In this document: in pieces, positions 52,130 to 60,425 of the stretch
How the letters are laid out: every line of letters begins with the position of its first letter
How positions within the stretch are numbered: position 1 is the stretch's first letter
DNA from: Chthonomonas calidirosea
Lineage (GTDB): Bacteria > Armatimonadota > Fimbriimonadia > Fimbriimonadales > Fimbriimonadaceae
Length of the DNA: 64,000 bases
Reading direction: 5' to 3'
Assembly (NCBI GenBank): GCA_945882415.1
Contig: CAMCWC010000012.1
Location: 1 to 64,000 of the forward strand
Position numbers and translations under genes: made by a program
Notes under the pieces: model-generated
Database searches by the model: none
The model's input: the letters and a program-made list of their open reading frames with translations, nothing else
What the model was told of the DNA's origin: nothing

Positions 52130-54052
52130 TTATTTCGAAGCGACGGCCTTGTCTTCCAGCATCTTCAAAAGCTGGAGCCCCATAAGGCCATTCACCCCGC
52201 CATCGGAGCCTTCCGATCCGGTGATGAGCAGCTCTGGAATGATCTTCACCTTTCCGCTCGCGATCTGTTCCGTCACCTTCAGCCGGGTGAAGTTCTCTTG
52301 TCCCATCGCTTCAACCTGAAGCTGGAACGAGTGCGCGGTGGATTGGCCCTTCGCCATGATCGCCTCGGCTTCGGCAACGCCGGTCTTCGAAATGCGCTCG
52401 GCTTCGGCACCGGCGGTGAACCGCGTCGCGTCGGCAGCGGCAGAACCCTTAGCTCGGGTCGCCTCGGCGTCCGCATTGGCCCGGAGCTTAGTCGCTTCCG
52501 ATTCCGCGCTGACTTGCAGCTTCAGACTAGTCGCGTCACCTTCCGCCTTCTTAACCGTGGCATCAGCCGTGCGCTGGGCGATCTCAACGCTTTGCTGCGC
52601 CTTCACAATCTCACGTTGCATGTCGGCAATGGCGGTTTCCTTTTCCATGCCCTGGCGCTGCTCTTGCGCCATTCGCTGGGTCTCGTAGGTCTTCTGCTCT
52701 TCCTGCGCGATCTTTCGGTCGGTCAGGGTCTTCATCAGCGCCTCCGGCGGCACGATGTCGCCAATCAGAGTGTCAACCGCGTTAACGTTGTATTCATCGA
52801 GCACCGCGCGAATGTGCTCCTTGGCCGACGCCTGACGCTCCTTTCGGGTGCTGAGGAAGCTAATGACATCGCTATCCTGCGCCGAGTTTCGGAAGTAGTT
52901 TCCAATCGTCGGCTCCAAGACCTGAGACACCAGGTTCACCATGCTGCCGAACCGTCCGATGACCTTAGGCGCTTCGGTCGCCGGCACGTGGATGATCTGC
53001 GACACGTCGAGGTTGTAGGGGAATCCGTCCTTACTGCGGACAGTGATCGTACAAAGGTGCTTGTCCAGCGCATGAGACTCCGTTCGAGCATTCGCCCAGT
53101 TCAGAACTAGGTTAGTCGTCGGGACCAGTTCCACCTTCATCGTGTACTTGTTGATCGGGTACTTGCCCGGACCAAGCGGCTCCACCCAGACGCCCCGGAA
53201 GCCCTTCTCCACGATGTTTCCGTGACGGAAGTGCTCGCCCGTCACGTCTTCGCCGTCTTCGCCGATGTACGAAATCACGACGCCGACGTAGCCGATGGGA
53301 ACGTCGGTCATCGGGATTTCTTCAATCTGAAGCCCCCAATGGTTGATGAAGTAGCTACCGGCCAGGATCACCTGAGGCTGCAAGCCACGGTTGCCGCCGA
53401 GGGCCAAGAATTTGTCGAAGTCTTGGAAGTTGTTGTGGCCGTCGATCTGCTCACCTGCAATCTGGCCCTTGCGAATCGGTGCACCGTCGAGAGCCGTCAC
53501 GATGCCGACCATGTTCTCGTTGATGACGGTGATGTTATGAAGCGATACCGTGAAGGCCAGGGTGTTGATTCGGTAGGTACCTGAAGTCAGCACGTGGGTT
53601 TGGCGCCCTTTTTGGCCACCGGCATCCAGGAACCGGACGGTGTCTTGGAAGTTGTCGCATTCGACTTTGCGAGCGAGGATGTTTCCGGTCGGCAACTCGT
53701 TTCCGTCATTGGCCAGAACGAGGCCGATCTTGCCCTCTGGAACCACGGTGAACGGCGCCATGGCAACGGAAAACTGCCAAGGCCACATCATCCAGTACAG
53801 ACCAGGTGCCAGGGTACGGGCTTGAATGCCCGCCTCGCCCTGGGTTGCGAGAATTCTGCCGTCCGGCAACTCGCGATGCGCCCCGCTTAGGGCGAACTTC
53901 TTGGTGACAATTCCAATGCGGTCTTCGGGGACGATAACCATCCCGAAGAGCACCCGCAGTACGGGTTTGAAGGCAAAGATAAGGATCGGGAAGATGAGAA
54001 TCCACCAGAAAGAGATCAGGGTTTCTGGGGCTATGGTTTGTGCAAAAAGCAT
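52130..54052 (-). CDS. SPFH/Band 7 protein with four N-terminal vault-like repeats
   Basis: A 640-residue protein. An N-terminal membrane helix (residues about 11-38) is followed by four related units of 40-65 residues (about 46-86, 109-163, 182-237, 254-301). They contain motifs such as VGIVTALDGAP...GQIAGEQIDGHNNFQDFDKFLALGG...GSYFIN. An SPFH/prohibitin domain covers about 300-470, then an Ala/Glu coiled coil (about 470-600). Flotillin-like proteins form membrane scaffolds; the repeats resemble units of major vault protein. It is separated from the ThuA-like gene by a hairpin-bearing gap. Confidence 0.82.
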   Translation of the reverse strand: MLFAQTIAPETLISFWWILIFPILIFAFKPVLRVLFGMVIVPEDRIGIVTKKFALSGAHRELPDGRILATQGEAGIQARTLAPGLYWMMWPWQFSVAMAPFTVVPEGKIGLVLANDGNELPTGNILARKVECDNFQDTVRFLDAGGQKGRQTHVLTSGTYRINTLAFTVSLHNITVINENMVGIVTALDGAPIRKGQIAGEQIDGHNNFQDFDKFLALGGNRGLQPQVILAGSYFINHWGLQIEEIPMTDVPIGYVGVVISYIGEDGEDVTGEHFRHGNIVEKGFRGVWVEPLGPGKYPINKYTMKVELVPTTNLVLNWANARTESHALDKHLCTITVRSKDGFPYNLDVSQIIHVPATEAPKVIGRFGSMVNLVSQVLEPTIGNYFRNSAQDSDVISFLSTRKERQASAKEHIRAVLDEYNVNAVDTLIGDIVPPEALMKTLTDRKIAQEEQKTYETQRMAQEQRQGMEKETAIADMQREIVKAQQSVEIAQRTADATVKKAEGDATSLKLQVSAESEATKLRANADAEATRAKGSAAADATRFTAGAEAERISKTGVAEAEAIMAKGQSTAHSFQLQVEAMGQENFTRLKVTEQIASGKVKIIPELLITGSEGSDGGVNGLMGLQLLKMLEDKAVASK

Positions 54053-54135
54053 ACGTGTGCGGCACCACCACCACCGGGGCGTCGTTCCGCATCGAACGGG
54101 TCTCGTTGGCGCGTTGCGCCTCCGAGATTAGAACG

Positions 54136-54166
54136 GGGACCTTCAATTTCGGGTTGCGAAGGTCCC
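54136..54166 (-). other. 9-bp perfect inverted repeat between ThuA-like and SPFH genes
   Basis: GGGACCTTC (54136-54144) and GAAGGTCCC (54158-54166) with a 13-base loop. There is no T-tract downstream on the minus strand, so it is an uncertain terminator or processing site in the 139-base gap. Confidence 0.4.
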
Positions 54167-54191
54167 GCGTTCCTTTAGGACTGATTCAGAT

Positions 54192-54857
54192 TTAGGAAGC
54201 CGCCCAGAGGAATCCGCGTCGCATCAGCTCCCGCGGGACTTCTGCCTCCAGAACAACTCGCTGGTGACCCAGAGCGTTGTAGAACACGCGACCTGCTCCG
54301 TACGACTTCGTGTAAACCTGCGGCATTCGGCAAGGGTTCTGAACGTGTCGTCCCGGCGCGCCTGGGGTCGGGAAATTGCAGTAGGCCAAGGTGTTCACGC
54401 CTGGATCGACGTGTAGATAGTACTGCTCGCTGACGACCTCAAAGTCCGGCAATCCCGCGGAAATTTCGTGAGGGTTGGTTCGGTCGAAGTGAACGTAGTA
54501 TCGGAGACCATCGTTGCCGGGGTGCGAAACCCACTGGCTACCGGTCATGAACTGCCATTCCGTGTCGTTGCGGAACGAGTCGCACATTCCGCCGTGGGCT
54601 CCGGCGATGCCGACGCCATGTTCGGCAACGGCGGAAGTGACCGAGGCGCTTTGCTCACCAGTAATCGAGCCCATCGTCCAAACCGGCACGATGAGATTCT
54701 GCGATTTGACAAAGTCAACATCCAAAAAGGCATCGAGCGTGTCGGAAACCTTTACTTCAAACTGCTCCGCTCGCAGGATCTCGGCGAACAGGTCTGCCAC
54801 CGCCTCCGGTTCGTGTCCATCCCATCCACCCCATACAATTAGCGCCTTCTTAGCCAT
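54192..54857 (-). CDS. ThuA-like (trehalose utilisation) domain protein
   Basis: A 221-residue ThuA-fold protein (a class I glutamine amidotransferase relative). VWGGWDGHEPEAVADLFAEILRAEQFEVKVSDTLDAF and the GIAGAHGGMCDSFRNDTEWQFMTGSQWVSHPG segment are typical. Catalysis is not established for the family. It lies upstream of the SPFH gene on the same strand, with an inverted repeat between them. Confidence 0.85.
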   Translation of the reverse strand: MAKKALIVWGGWDGHEPEAVADLFAEILRAEQFEVKVSDTLDAFLDVDFVKSQNLIVPVWTMGSITGEQSASVTSAVAEHGVGIAGAHGGMCDSFRNDTEWQFMTGSQWVSHPGNDGLRYYVHFDRTNPHEISAGLPDFEVVSEQYYLHVDPGVNTLAYCNFPTPGAPGRHVQNPCRMPQVYTKSYGAGRVFYNALGHQRVVLEAEVPRELMRRGFLWAAS

Positions 54858-54931
54858 GCCGAAAGGCTACCATTCGACTGCCACCAAAAAATCTATTGAA
54901 CACCGAAGCGGGATGTGGACACTTAACTGTT

Positions 54932-55642
54932 GTGAACTCAACGAGCAAAATCCTCGCCCTCCTCGCCGTGGGACTCTTGGTCCTGAACACGAAGGCGACC
55001 CCGACCATGCAGCAGAACCAACCGGAAGAGAAAAACATCATCATCGTTTCTGGCGACGGGCAAGCCAAGACTGACCCCGACATGGCGGTGGTCAGTGTTG
55101 GAATATCCAAACAAAGCGCGACCGCAAAGAATGCCCAAGAATCGGTCAACAAAACCGCCGCCGCGATTCGCGATGCCGTTCTGAAAGTTGTGGGCGACCG
55201 AAAGCTTATTCAAACTAGCGGGCTCTCGCTTTATCCGCAATCGAACCAAACCGGCAAGACCATCGGCTACCAGGCCAGCAACATGATCACGATCACGGTC
55301 AATGACATCGCGAAGGCTGGCGATGTAGTGGATGCGGCGACCGATGCTGGAGCCACCAATCTCAACGGCATCTCGTTCGGGCTAAAAGACCCGAAGAAAG
55401 CTCGTTCCGCCGCCCTTAAAGACGCTGTCGCGGACGCAAAGAGCAAGGCCGATTCGCTCGCCGAAGCACTCGGTGTCACCATCACGGAGATCGTGCAAGT
55501 CACAGAAGGTGGATCGAACTCGAACCCATATCCAATGCAGTTCAAGGCAGCGGCGATGGAAATGAGAGCCGGAGCCCCCATTGAAGCCGGTCAGGTTGAG
55601 CTTGGCGCGAGCGTGACGATCAAATACCGCTTCAGCCGCTGA
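54932..55642 (+). CDS. SIMPL/DUF541-domain secreted protein
   Basis: A 236-residue protein with a signal peptide (GTG start at 54932, VNSTSKILALLAVGLLVLNTKA). The SIMPL (DUF541) domain follows: IIIVSGDGQAKTDPDMAVVSVGISKQS, YQASNMITITVNDIAKAGDVVDAATDAGA and a conserved end with the VTIKYRF motif. It is periplasmic and of unclear function, sometimes linked to oxidative stress. A TTG at 54896 is an alternative start. The 3' end overlaps the convergent small membrane gene by 11 bases. Confidence 0.86.
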   Translation: MNSTSKILALLAVGLLVLNTKATPTMQQNQPEEKNIIIVSGDGQAKTDPDMAVVSVGISKQSATAKNAQESVNKTAAAIRDAVLKVVGDRKLIQTSGLSLYPQSNQTGKTIGYQASNMITITVNDIAKAGDVVDAATDAGATNLNGISFGLKDPKKARSAALKDAVADAKSKADSLAEALGVTITEIVQVTEGGSNSNPYPMQFKAAAMEMRAGAPIEAGQVELGASVTIKYRFSR

Positions 55643-56003
55643 CGATCTTGCTGTACAGATAGCCGTCCAGCACCAGCAGGTTCACTCCCTGAACAATTAC
55701 GGCGATCCCCGCCCCACGAACGCGGGGGTTGCCGAGCACCAACAAGCTGATGCCAACCGCGACATAGGCCACATTCAGTCCGAGATTGAACGCGAGCAGA
55801 TCATCAATTGTCATTGGATCAACTTTCGGATTCATTCGCCCCGGCAGGGCGATGAGGATATTCACCACGCTCCAGCCGATCGTCATCCATCCAAATGACC
55901 CGACGGGATCGGGCCGCCGCATCAGGAAAATCCCGAGGACGATAAATGCGATGGCCACGATGATCAGTCGATCACAGTGCGCGACCATCAGGCTTTCCAG
56001 CAC
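55632..56003 (-). CDS. Small four-helix membrane protein
   Basis: A 123-residue hydrophobic protein with about four membrane helices (LIIVAIAFIVLGIFLM, FGWMTIGWSVVNILIALPG, LAFNLGLNVAYVAVGISLLVL, GAGIAVIVQGVNLLVLDGYLY). The GTG at 56003 abuts the hisI stop; an internal ATG at 55988 is also possible. Resembles small membrane proteins of DUF6992-like type; no activity assigned. It is probably co-transcribed with hisI. Confidence 0.72.
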   Translation of the reverse strand: MLESLMVAHCDRLIIVAIAFIVLGIFLMRRPDPVGSFGWMTIGWSVVNILIALPGRMNPKVDPMTIDDLLAFNLGLNVAYVAVGISLLVLGNPRVRGAGIAVIVQGVNLLVLDGYLYSKIVSG

Positions 56004-56362
56004 TAAGCCACCCGTTCGGCATTGACGGCCAAGCCGTCATCCGAAACATCGCGATAGAAGCACGACCGGAAGTTCTCGTGGCACGCCGCGCCAACTTGCT
56101 CGACTTGGAGCAGCAGGGTGTCCTGATCACAGTCCACCGAGACGCGCTTTACGTGCTGGACGTGGCCGCTGGTTTCGCCCTTAATCCAGAAACTCTGGCG
56201 CGACCGGGACCAGAACGTTGCGCGTTTGGTTTCGATGGTTTTCTGGACCGCCTCGCGGTTCATCCAGGCCATCATGAGTACTTCTCCGTTCTCATGGTCC
56301 TGAACGATGGCGGGGATGAGGCCATTTGCGTCAAATTTGAGTCCGTTCAGGATGTCTTCCAT
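56003..56362 (-). CDS. hisI: Phosphoribosyl-AMP cyclohydrolase
   Basis: A 119-residue HisI catalysing the third step of histidine synthesis, a zinc/magnesium enzyme. Motifs: [45 protein letters not shown], the metal site [29 protein letters not shown]. It has no fused HisE domain. The ATG at 56362 ([11 protein letters not shown]) matches the family start; the frame extends 8 codons upstream. It stands alone, without other his genes. Confidence 0.93.
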   Translation of the reverse strand: MEDILNGLKFDANGLIPAIVQDHENGEVLMMAWMNREAVQKTIETKRATFWSRSRQSFWIKGETSGHVQHVKRVSVDCDQDTLLLQVEQVGAACHENFRSCFYRDVSDDGLAVNAERVA

Positions 56363-56394
56363 CCCTTGAGGGTACCGCCGACCCAAATTCGGAA

Positions 56395-56400
56395 TATCCT
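56395..56400 (+). promoter_or_regulatory. Putative -10 element (TATCCT) for the glycosyltransferase
   Basis: TATCCT lies 10 bases before the TTG at 56411, matching the short-leader pattern of this window. No clear -35. Confidence 0.3.
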
Positions 56401-56410
56401 ATTGGGCACC

Positions 56411-57886
56411 TTGGCAAATCAATTCCGTGAGCGATGGGCGTACGTATTGCTCGCCCTTTTGCCCATGGCGGGCTTCTGGTTCACCGGGCTCTTCGACCTC
56501 GACGAAGGCTTTTACGGCGCGGTCGTCTCGGAAATGAATCGGCGCGGCGAGTGGATCACCCCTTACTATGCGGGGCAGCCATGGTTTGAAAAGCCGATCC
56601 TTCTCTACTGGCTCGCCAAACCCTCGCTGATGTTCTTCGGTGAGTTTGTGGGCCCTCGCCTGCCCAGCGTTTTTTGCAGCTTAGGCACGCTCTGGATCAT
56701 CCGGAAGTTTGCTGAGAAGCACTTCGGTGAGGACGCCGGCCAAGTTGCGCCACTGGTCCTGGGAAGCTGTCTCCTTTTCGCGATTCCCGGACAGTTGATG
56801 ATGACGGATCCGGTGTTGCTACTTTGCTTGACCGGGGCTTTTTTGGGATTCTGGGACTCGATGTCTGCCCCAAATCAGCGATGGAAGTTTGGGCTTTGGC
56901 TTGGACTGAGTGTTCTTGCGAAAGGGCCGGTTGGGGTCCTGCTTTGGATTCCGATCGCAATCTGGGTTTACGCTACGCTGCCAGAAAAGCGGGCTGGTTT
57001 CAAAGGTGGCTGGCTGCTTGCGCTCGTCGTCTTTTCGCTTGCGGTTGCGTCTTGGTACCTCCCTGCTTATCTGATCAATCGAGACCAGTTCGTCCAAAAG
57101 TTCTTGATCGAGCAGAACCTGCAACGGTTCACCGGCGGGGACGAAGCGCACACCTGGAAGAACCCGCTGGCTTACCTGTACTTCATCCCGGTGATCCTTC
57201 TTGGCGCGGGACCTTGGCTGTTCTATGCCTACCGAAAGCGCGGTGAATCGGATGAAACCGAGCGGTACCTGACGGCTTACGCAATCATCATTTTCGTTTT
57301 CTTCTCGCTCAGCGGGGCGAAGTTGGTGCACTACGTGATGCCTTGCTTGCCGCCGATTGCGATCCTCGCGGCGGTCCGACTCTCAAAATCGACCAAGTCC
57401 ATCAACCTTCCGGTGTTCGGAACCTTGACCGTCGTCACCTTAATTTCCTTGATCGGACTGCCGATCTACTACCGCCTCAGCGGCCAGCAGGAAGCGCACA
57501 CGCTGATCCGAAACTTCACTGGATCGCGCGATATTGTTGCTCTGTACCAAATCGGCCGCCGCGAGGCGAGCAAGGGAACCGGCGGAACCCAATTGAGGGA
57601 GACTTCTATGCCGTCGCTCCGCATGTATCTGAACGGTGACGCAAGAGACGTCGAGACCTTAGAGGACCTCTTACAGCTGCCCTCACCAATCCAGGTCTTC
57701 ACTCGCCGAAATCGGATCACTTCCGAGGATGAGGTGAAAATTCTGGACCGCGGATTCTTGCTTTCAGATTTGCCGACCCCAGACAACTCAAACTTCCGGG
57801 CCTTTACGCTGAGCAAACGAAACGCAATTCTTGATCTTGAATCAGCGAGAAAGACGTCACCCGTCTCGCCGGATCAGCCAAAATAG
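56411..57886 (+). CDS. ArnT-like glycosyltransferase (GT83/PMT family)
   Basis: A polytopic membrane glycosyltransferase of about 491 residues that transfers a lipid-linked sugar to lipid or protein at the outer face of the membrane. The catalytic acidic motif LFDLDEGFYGAVVSEM and the following RRGEWITPYYAGQPWFEKPILLYWL are characteristic of ArnT/PMT_2. About ten hydrophobic helices follow; the C-terminal about 130 residues are soluble. Start is a TTG at 56411 (56402 also possible); the upstream open frame overlaps hisI and is not used. Convergence and context do not name the sugar. Confidence 0.86.
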   Translation: MANQFRERWAYVLLALLPMAGFWFTGLFDLDEGFYGAVVSEMNRRGEWITPYYAGQPWFEKPILLYWLAKPSLMFFGEFVGPRLPSVFCSLGTLWIIRKFAEKHFGEDAGQVAPLVLGSCLLFAIPGQLMMTDPVLLLCLTGAFLGFWDSMSAPNQRWKFGLWLGLSVLAKGPVGVLLWIPIAIWVYATLPEKRAGFKGGWLLALVVFSLAVASWYLPAYLINRDQFVQKFLIEQNLQRFTGGDEAHTWKNPLAYLYFIPVILLGAGPWLFYAYRKRGESDETERYLTAYAIIIFVFFSLSGAKLVHYVMPCLPPIAILAAVRLSKSTKSINLPVFGTLTVVTLISLIGLPIYYRLSGQQEAHTLIRNFTGSRDIVALYQIGRREASKGTGGTQLRETSMPSLRMYLNGDARDVETLEDLLQLPSPIQVFTRRNRITSEDEVKILDRGFLLSDLPTPDNSNFRAFTLSKRNAILDLESARKTSPVSPDQPK

Positions 57887-57903
57887 TCTTCGGAGCTTCA
57901 ACG

Positions 57904-58722
57904 ATGAACCACCTCGAACTGCCGCCGCTCGATTCTGAATACATCCTTTCTCAGGCCCAACTGGATGAGTACGCCGAGAATGGTCACATCCTTTTGCGAG
58001 GTGTTTGCTCTCCAGAAGAGATTGCGGTTTATCGAGATGCGATCGTGTCCGCCGCGATGGCGCACAACCGCGAAACGCGCCCGATCGAAGAGCGAGACAC
58101 CTACGGCAAAGCCTTCCTTCAGGTGATGAATCTTTGGACAGTGGATGAGGCGGTGAAGCACTTTACGCTCTCGAAACGATTCGCTGGCATCGCCAAGCAG
58201 CTAATGCAAGCGGACGGAGTTCGCCTGTATCACGATCAGGCTCTGTTCAAAGAGCCGGGTGGTGGACACACCCCGTGGCACCAGGATCAGTTCTACTGGC
58301 CACTTGGCTCTGACCACACGGTCACGCTTTGGATGCCGCTTGTTAACGTGAGCGAAATCATGGGATCGATGACGTTTGCGTCCGGTTCGCAGCGAGAAGG
58401 GTTTGTCTCCCTGGGCGAGCAGATTTCTGACCAAAGTGAAGCGTTCTTCGATGCTCACGTGCAGGCGAAGGGATACGAACTGAAAACTGCTGGGGCCATG
58501 GCGGCGGGCGACGCCACCTTCCACTCCGGCTGGACCCTGCACCGAGCCCCCGGCAATGTCACCGAACAAGTTCGAGAAGTGATGACGGTGATCTACTACC
58601 CAGACGGCACCCGAGTCATCGAACCCCAGAACGACTTCCAACGAGCTGACCTTGCCACATGGCTCGATGGTCTTCCGGCGGGAGAATTGGCAAACGGCAA
58701 GTTGAACCCAAAACTTGCGTGA
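57904..58722 (+). CDS. Phytanoyl-CoA dioxygenase (PhyH) family protein, second copy
   Basis: A 272-residue 2-oxoglutarate-type oxygenase. The iron-binding HxD is in TPWHQDQFYWPLG and the distal His in TFHSGWTLHRAPGN, followed by the Arg in VREVMTVIYYP. It is only distantly similar to the copy at 42888 by eye. A GGAG site precedes the ATG at 57904. It is 17 bases downstream of the glycosyltransferase gene and probably co-transcribed; substrate unknown. Confidence 0.87.
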   Translation: MNHLELPPLDSEYILSQAQLDEYAENGHILLRGVCSPEEIAVYRDAIVSAAMAHNRETRPIEERDTYGKAFLQVMNLWTVDEAVKHFTLSKRFAGIAKQLMQADGVRLYHDQALFKEPGGGHTPWHQDQFYWPLGSDHTVTLWMPLVNVSEIMGSMTFASGSQREGFVSLGEQISDQSEAFFDAHVQAKGYELKTAGAMAAGDATFHSGWTLHRAPGNVTEQVREVMTVIYYPDGTRVIEPQNDFQRADLATWLDGLPAGELANGKLNPKLA

Positions 58723-58779
58723 AAGTGAAAAACATCACACTTTTACGAAAAAGTTCACCCAAATTTAACAGTCCCGTCT

Positions 58780-58785
58780 TACAAT
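58780..58785 (+). promoter_or_regulatory. Putative -10 element (TACAAT) for the DUF433 gene
   Basis: TACAAT is 9 bases before the ATG at 58795 in an AT-rich spacer. A TTCACC candidate -35 is spaced too far (20 bases). Confidence 0.4.
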
Positions 58786-58794
58786 CCTTGTGTG

Positions 58795-59016
58795 ATGCAC
58801 ATCGTCGTGTCGGACCCAGAAATACTGTGGGGTACGCCCGTTTTTTCCGGAACTAGAATTCCGACGGAAACCCTGTTTGATTACATCGAAGCGGGGGATA
58901 CGCTCGATTCTTTCCTTCGCGACTTCCCGTCGATCAGCCGAAACACGGCGATCGAAACCCTGCGGAATGCTCACCGAGCGTTCGTAGACACCGAGCTTCA
59001 AGCCGTCGCCGCTTAA
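58795..59016 (+). CDS. DUF433 protein (VapB45-like)
   Basis: A 73-residue protein (ATG at 58795, or GTG at 58792) with the DUF433 helix-turn-helix fold (DPEILWGTPVFSGTRIPTETLFDYIEAGDTLDSFLRDFPSISRNTAIETLRNA). DUF433 proteins often act as antitoxins next to a DUF5615 (PIN-like) toxin; no such toxin follows here, and the next gene is a GH172 protein. It is an orphan antitoxin or a regulator. Confidence 0.85.
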   Translation: MHIVVSDPEILWGTPVFSGTRIPTETLFDYIEAGDTLDSFLRDFPSISRNTAIETLRNAHRAFVDTELQAVAA

Positions 59017-59042
59017 AGCCGACCAAAGGGCAAAATAACGCC

Positions 59043-60191
59043 ATGAGCCAAGGTCCGCTGTCGAACCTCTCCCAAATCGTCCCTGCCCGAAGTAAGCGCA
59101 TTTCCAGCTACGACCGCGCCGGCGGGAATCACGATTCCATTAGTGTCGAACCCGGTGAGACGAAGGTCATCGCCGAAATCGAAGGCGCGGGAATCGTCAA
59201 ACACATTTGGGTAACGATGTCCAGCGGAGATCCGTTGTTACGCAAAAACCTGATCCTTCGCGCCTACTGGGACGGGCAAGAGCATCCAAGTATCGAAGCT
59301 CCCATTGGCGACTTTTTTGGCCAAGGCTGGGGGGAAAAGTACAACTTCATCTCTCTGCCACTTGCGGCTGCTCCAGCAAATGGAAATGCTCTCGTCTGCT
59401 ACTTCCCTATGCCTTTCGGGAAAGGTGCGCGGTTCACGGTTGAGAACCAGAGCGAAATCAAGACAGATAATTTCTATTACTACCTAGATTACGAGGAGCA
59501 CGAATCGATTGGAGATGACCAAGGGAGATTCCATGCTTGGTACAACCAAGAGCTCACCCAACCCGAAAGTGGTTCGGGAGATATTGAGAACGAATGGGCG
59601 GTTTTTGGAGAATTTGCCAACAACCCGAGCGATGCTCAGAACTACGTTTTTGCCGAGATTGAAGGTACCGGACACTTTGTCGGCGTGAACTATTACGTCA
59701 ACTCACCGAGCCCAATTTGGTACGGAGAAGGGGATGACATGTTCCTAGTAGATGGGGAAGCATGGCCCGGAAGTGCCCATGGAACTGGTACGGAGGACTA
59801 CTTCAACCAAAGCTGGTGCCCCGACGAGCACTACTGCCATCCGTACTTCGGAACGGCATACGCGCCTGGGCGGAATAACAATGATCCGCGATTCGGTTGG
59901 CTTGGACGAACGCATTGCTTCCGTTTCCATCTTGAAGACCCTATTCGCTTTACCCGGTCCCTCCGCGCCAGCATCGAACATGGACACGCGAACTGTCTGA
60001 CGTTAGATTTAGCCAGCGTGGCGTACTGGTACCAAACGCTTCCAAGCAAACCGTTTCCACAATTGCCGAATTCAGTTTCGCGAATACCAAGACGTCAAGT
60101 AGATGTCGTAGCTGTTCACCGATGGCGAAAAGAGTGGAGAGATGCCGCACCCGCTGGTGAAAAGTACGGAACCGAAAAGATCGAACCTTGA
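59043..60191 (+). CDS. DUF2961/GH172-family glycoside hydrolase
   Basis: A 382-residue protein of the DUF2961 family, now glycoside hydrolase family 172, active on fructofuranose or arabinofuranose links in characterised members. Family motifs are ISSYDRAGGNHDSI, GIVKHIWVT, NPSIWYGEGDDMFLVDGE and the catalytic region HGTGTEDYFNQSW with the conserved Glu. No signal peptide is visible, so it is likely cytoplasmic, unlike many GH172 enzymes. It follows the DUF433 gene by 26 bases. Confidence 0.86.
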   Translation: MSQGPLSNLSQIVPARSKRISSYDRAGGNHDSISVEPGETKVIAEIEGAGIVKHIWVTMSSGDPLLRKNLILRAYWDGQEHPSIEAPIGDFFGQGWGEKYNFISLPLAAAPANGNALVCYFPMPFGKGARFTVENQSEIKTDNFYYYLDYEEHESIGDDQGRFHAWYNQELTQPESGSGDIENEWAVFGEFANNPSDAQNYVFAEIEGTGHFVGVNYYVNSPSPIWYGEGDDMFLVDGEAWPGSAHGTGTEDYFNQSWCPDEHYCHPYFGTAYAPGRNNNDPRFGWLGRTHCFRFHLEDPIRFTRSLRASIEHGHANCLTLDLASVAYWYQTLPSKPFPQLPNSVSRIPRRQVDVVAVHRWRKEWRDAAPAGEKYGTEKIEP

Positions 60192-60258
60192 CGAAATTGC
60201 GCTTCTGGCCAAATAAATTCTCGTAGACGGATAAATCTCGGGCAATTCGCCGTAACTC

Positions 60259-60287
60259 TTGACAGGAATCAGTTTTCGTACGATACT
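60259..60287 (+). promoter_or_regulatory. Promoter (TTGACA-N17-GATACT) for the SulP/carbonic anhydrase operon
   Basis: A perfect TTGACA (60259-60264), exactly 17 bases, then GATACT (60282-60287). This is the best consensus promoter in the window. Predicted start near 60294, leaving a leader of about 120 bases. Confidence 0.7.
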
Positions 60288-60348
60288 TGCCTAAACATCA
60301 AGGGTAACTGATGCTTTAGGGAACTCATTACACTGGAAGTTCGTTAAT

Positions 60349-60364
60349 ACCCCTTCGTAGGGGT
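60349..60364 (+). other. Small stem-loop in the SulP leader
   Basis: ACCCC (60349-60353) pairs with GGGGT (60360-60364), loop TTCGTA, between promoter and start. No T-tract follows. It may be a leader structure; function unknown. Confidence 0.35.
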
Positions 60365-60386
60365 GAAGGCAGGTAACGTGGCCAGC

Positions 60387-60425
60387 ATGAGAATGAGGAT
60401 GAGAGGAAAGATTTGTCACAAGTAA
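60387..60425 (+). other. Possible 12-codon leader ORF overlapping the SulP start
   Basis: ATG at 60387 begins a short frame MRMRMRGKICHK ending TAA at 60423-60425; the SulP TTG start (60413) lies inside it in another frame. Three Arg codons of the AGA/AGG type are clustered in it. Could set up translational coupling, or be chance. Confidence 0.25.

Noticed and set aside
53706-54146. A 146-codon minus-strand frame over the SPFH start
   Set aside because: It overlaps the SPFH gene in another frame and lacks any recognisable feature.
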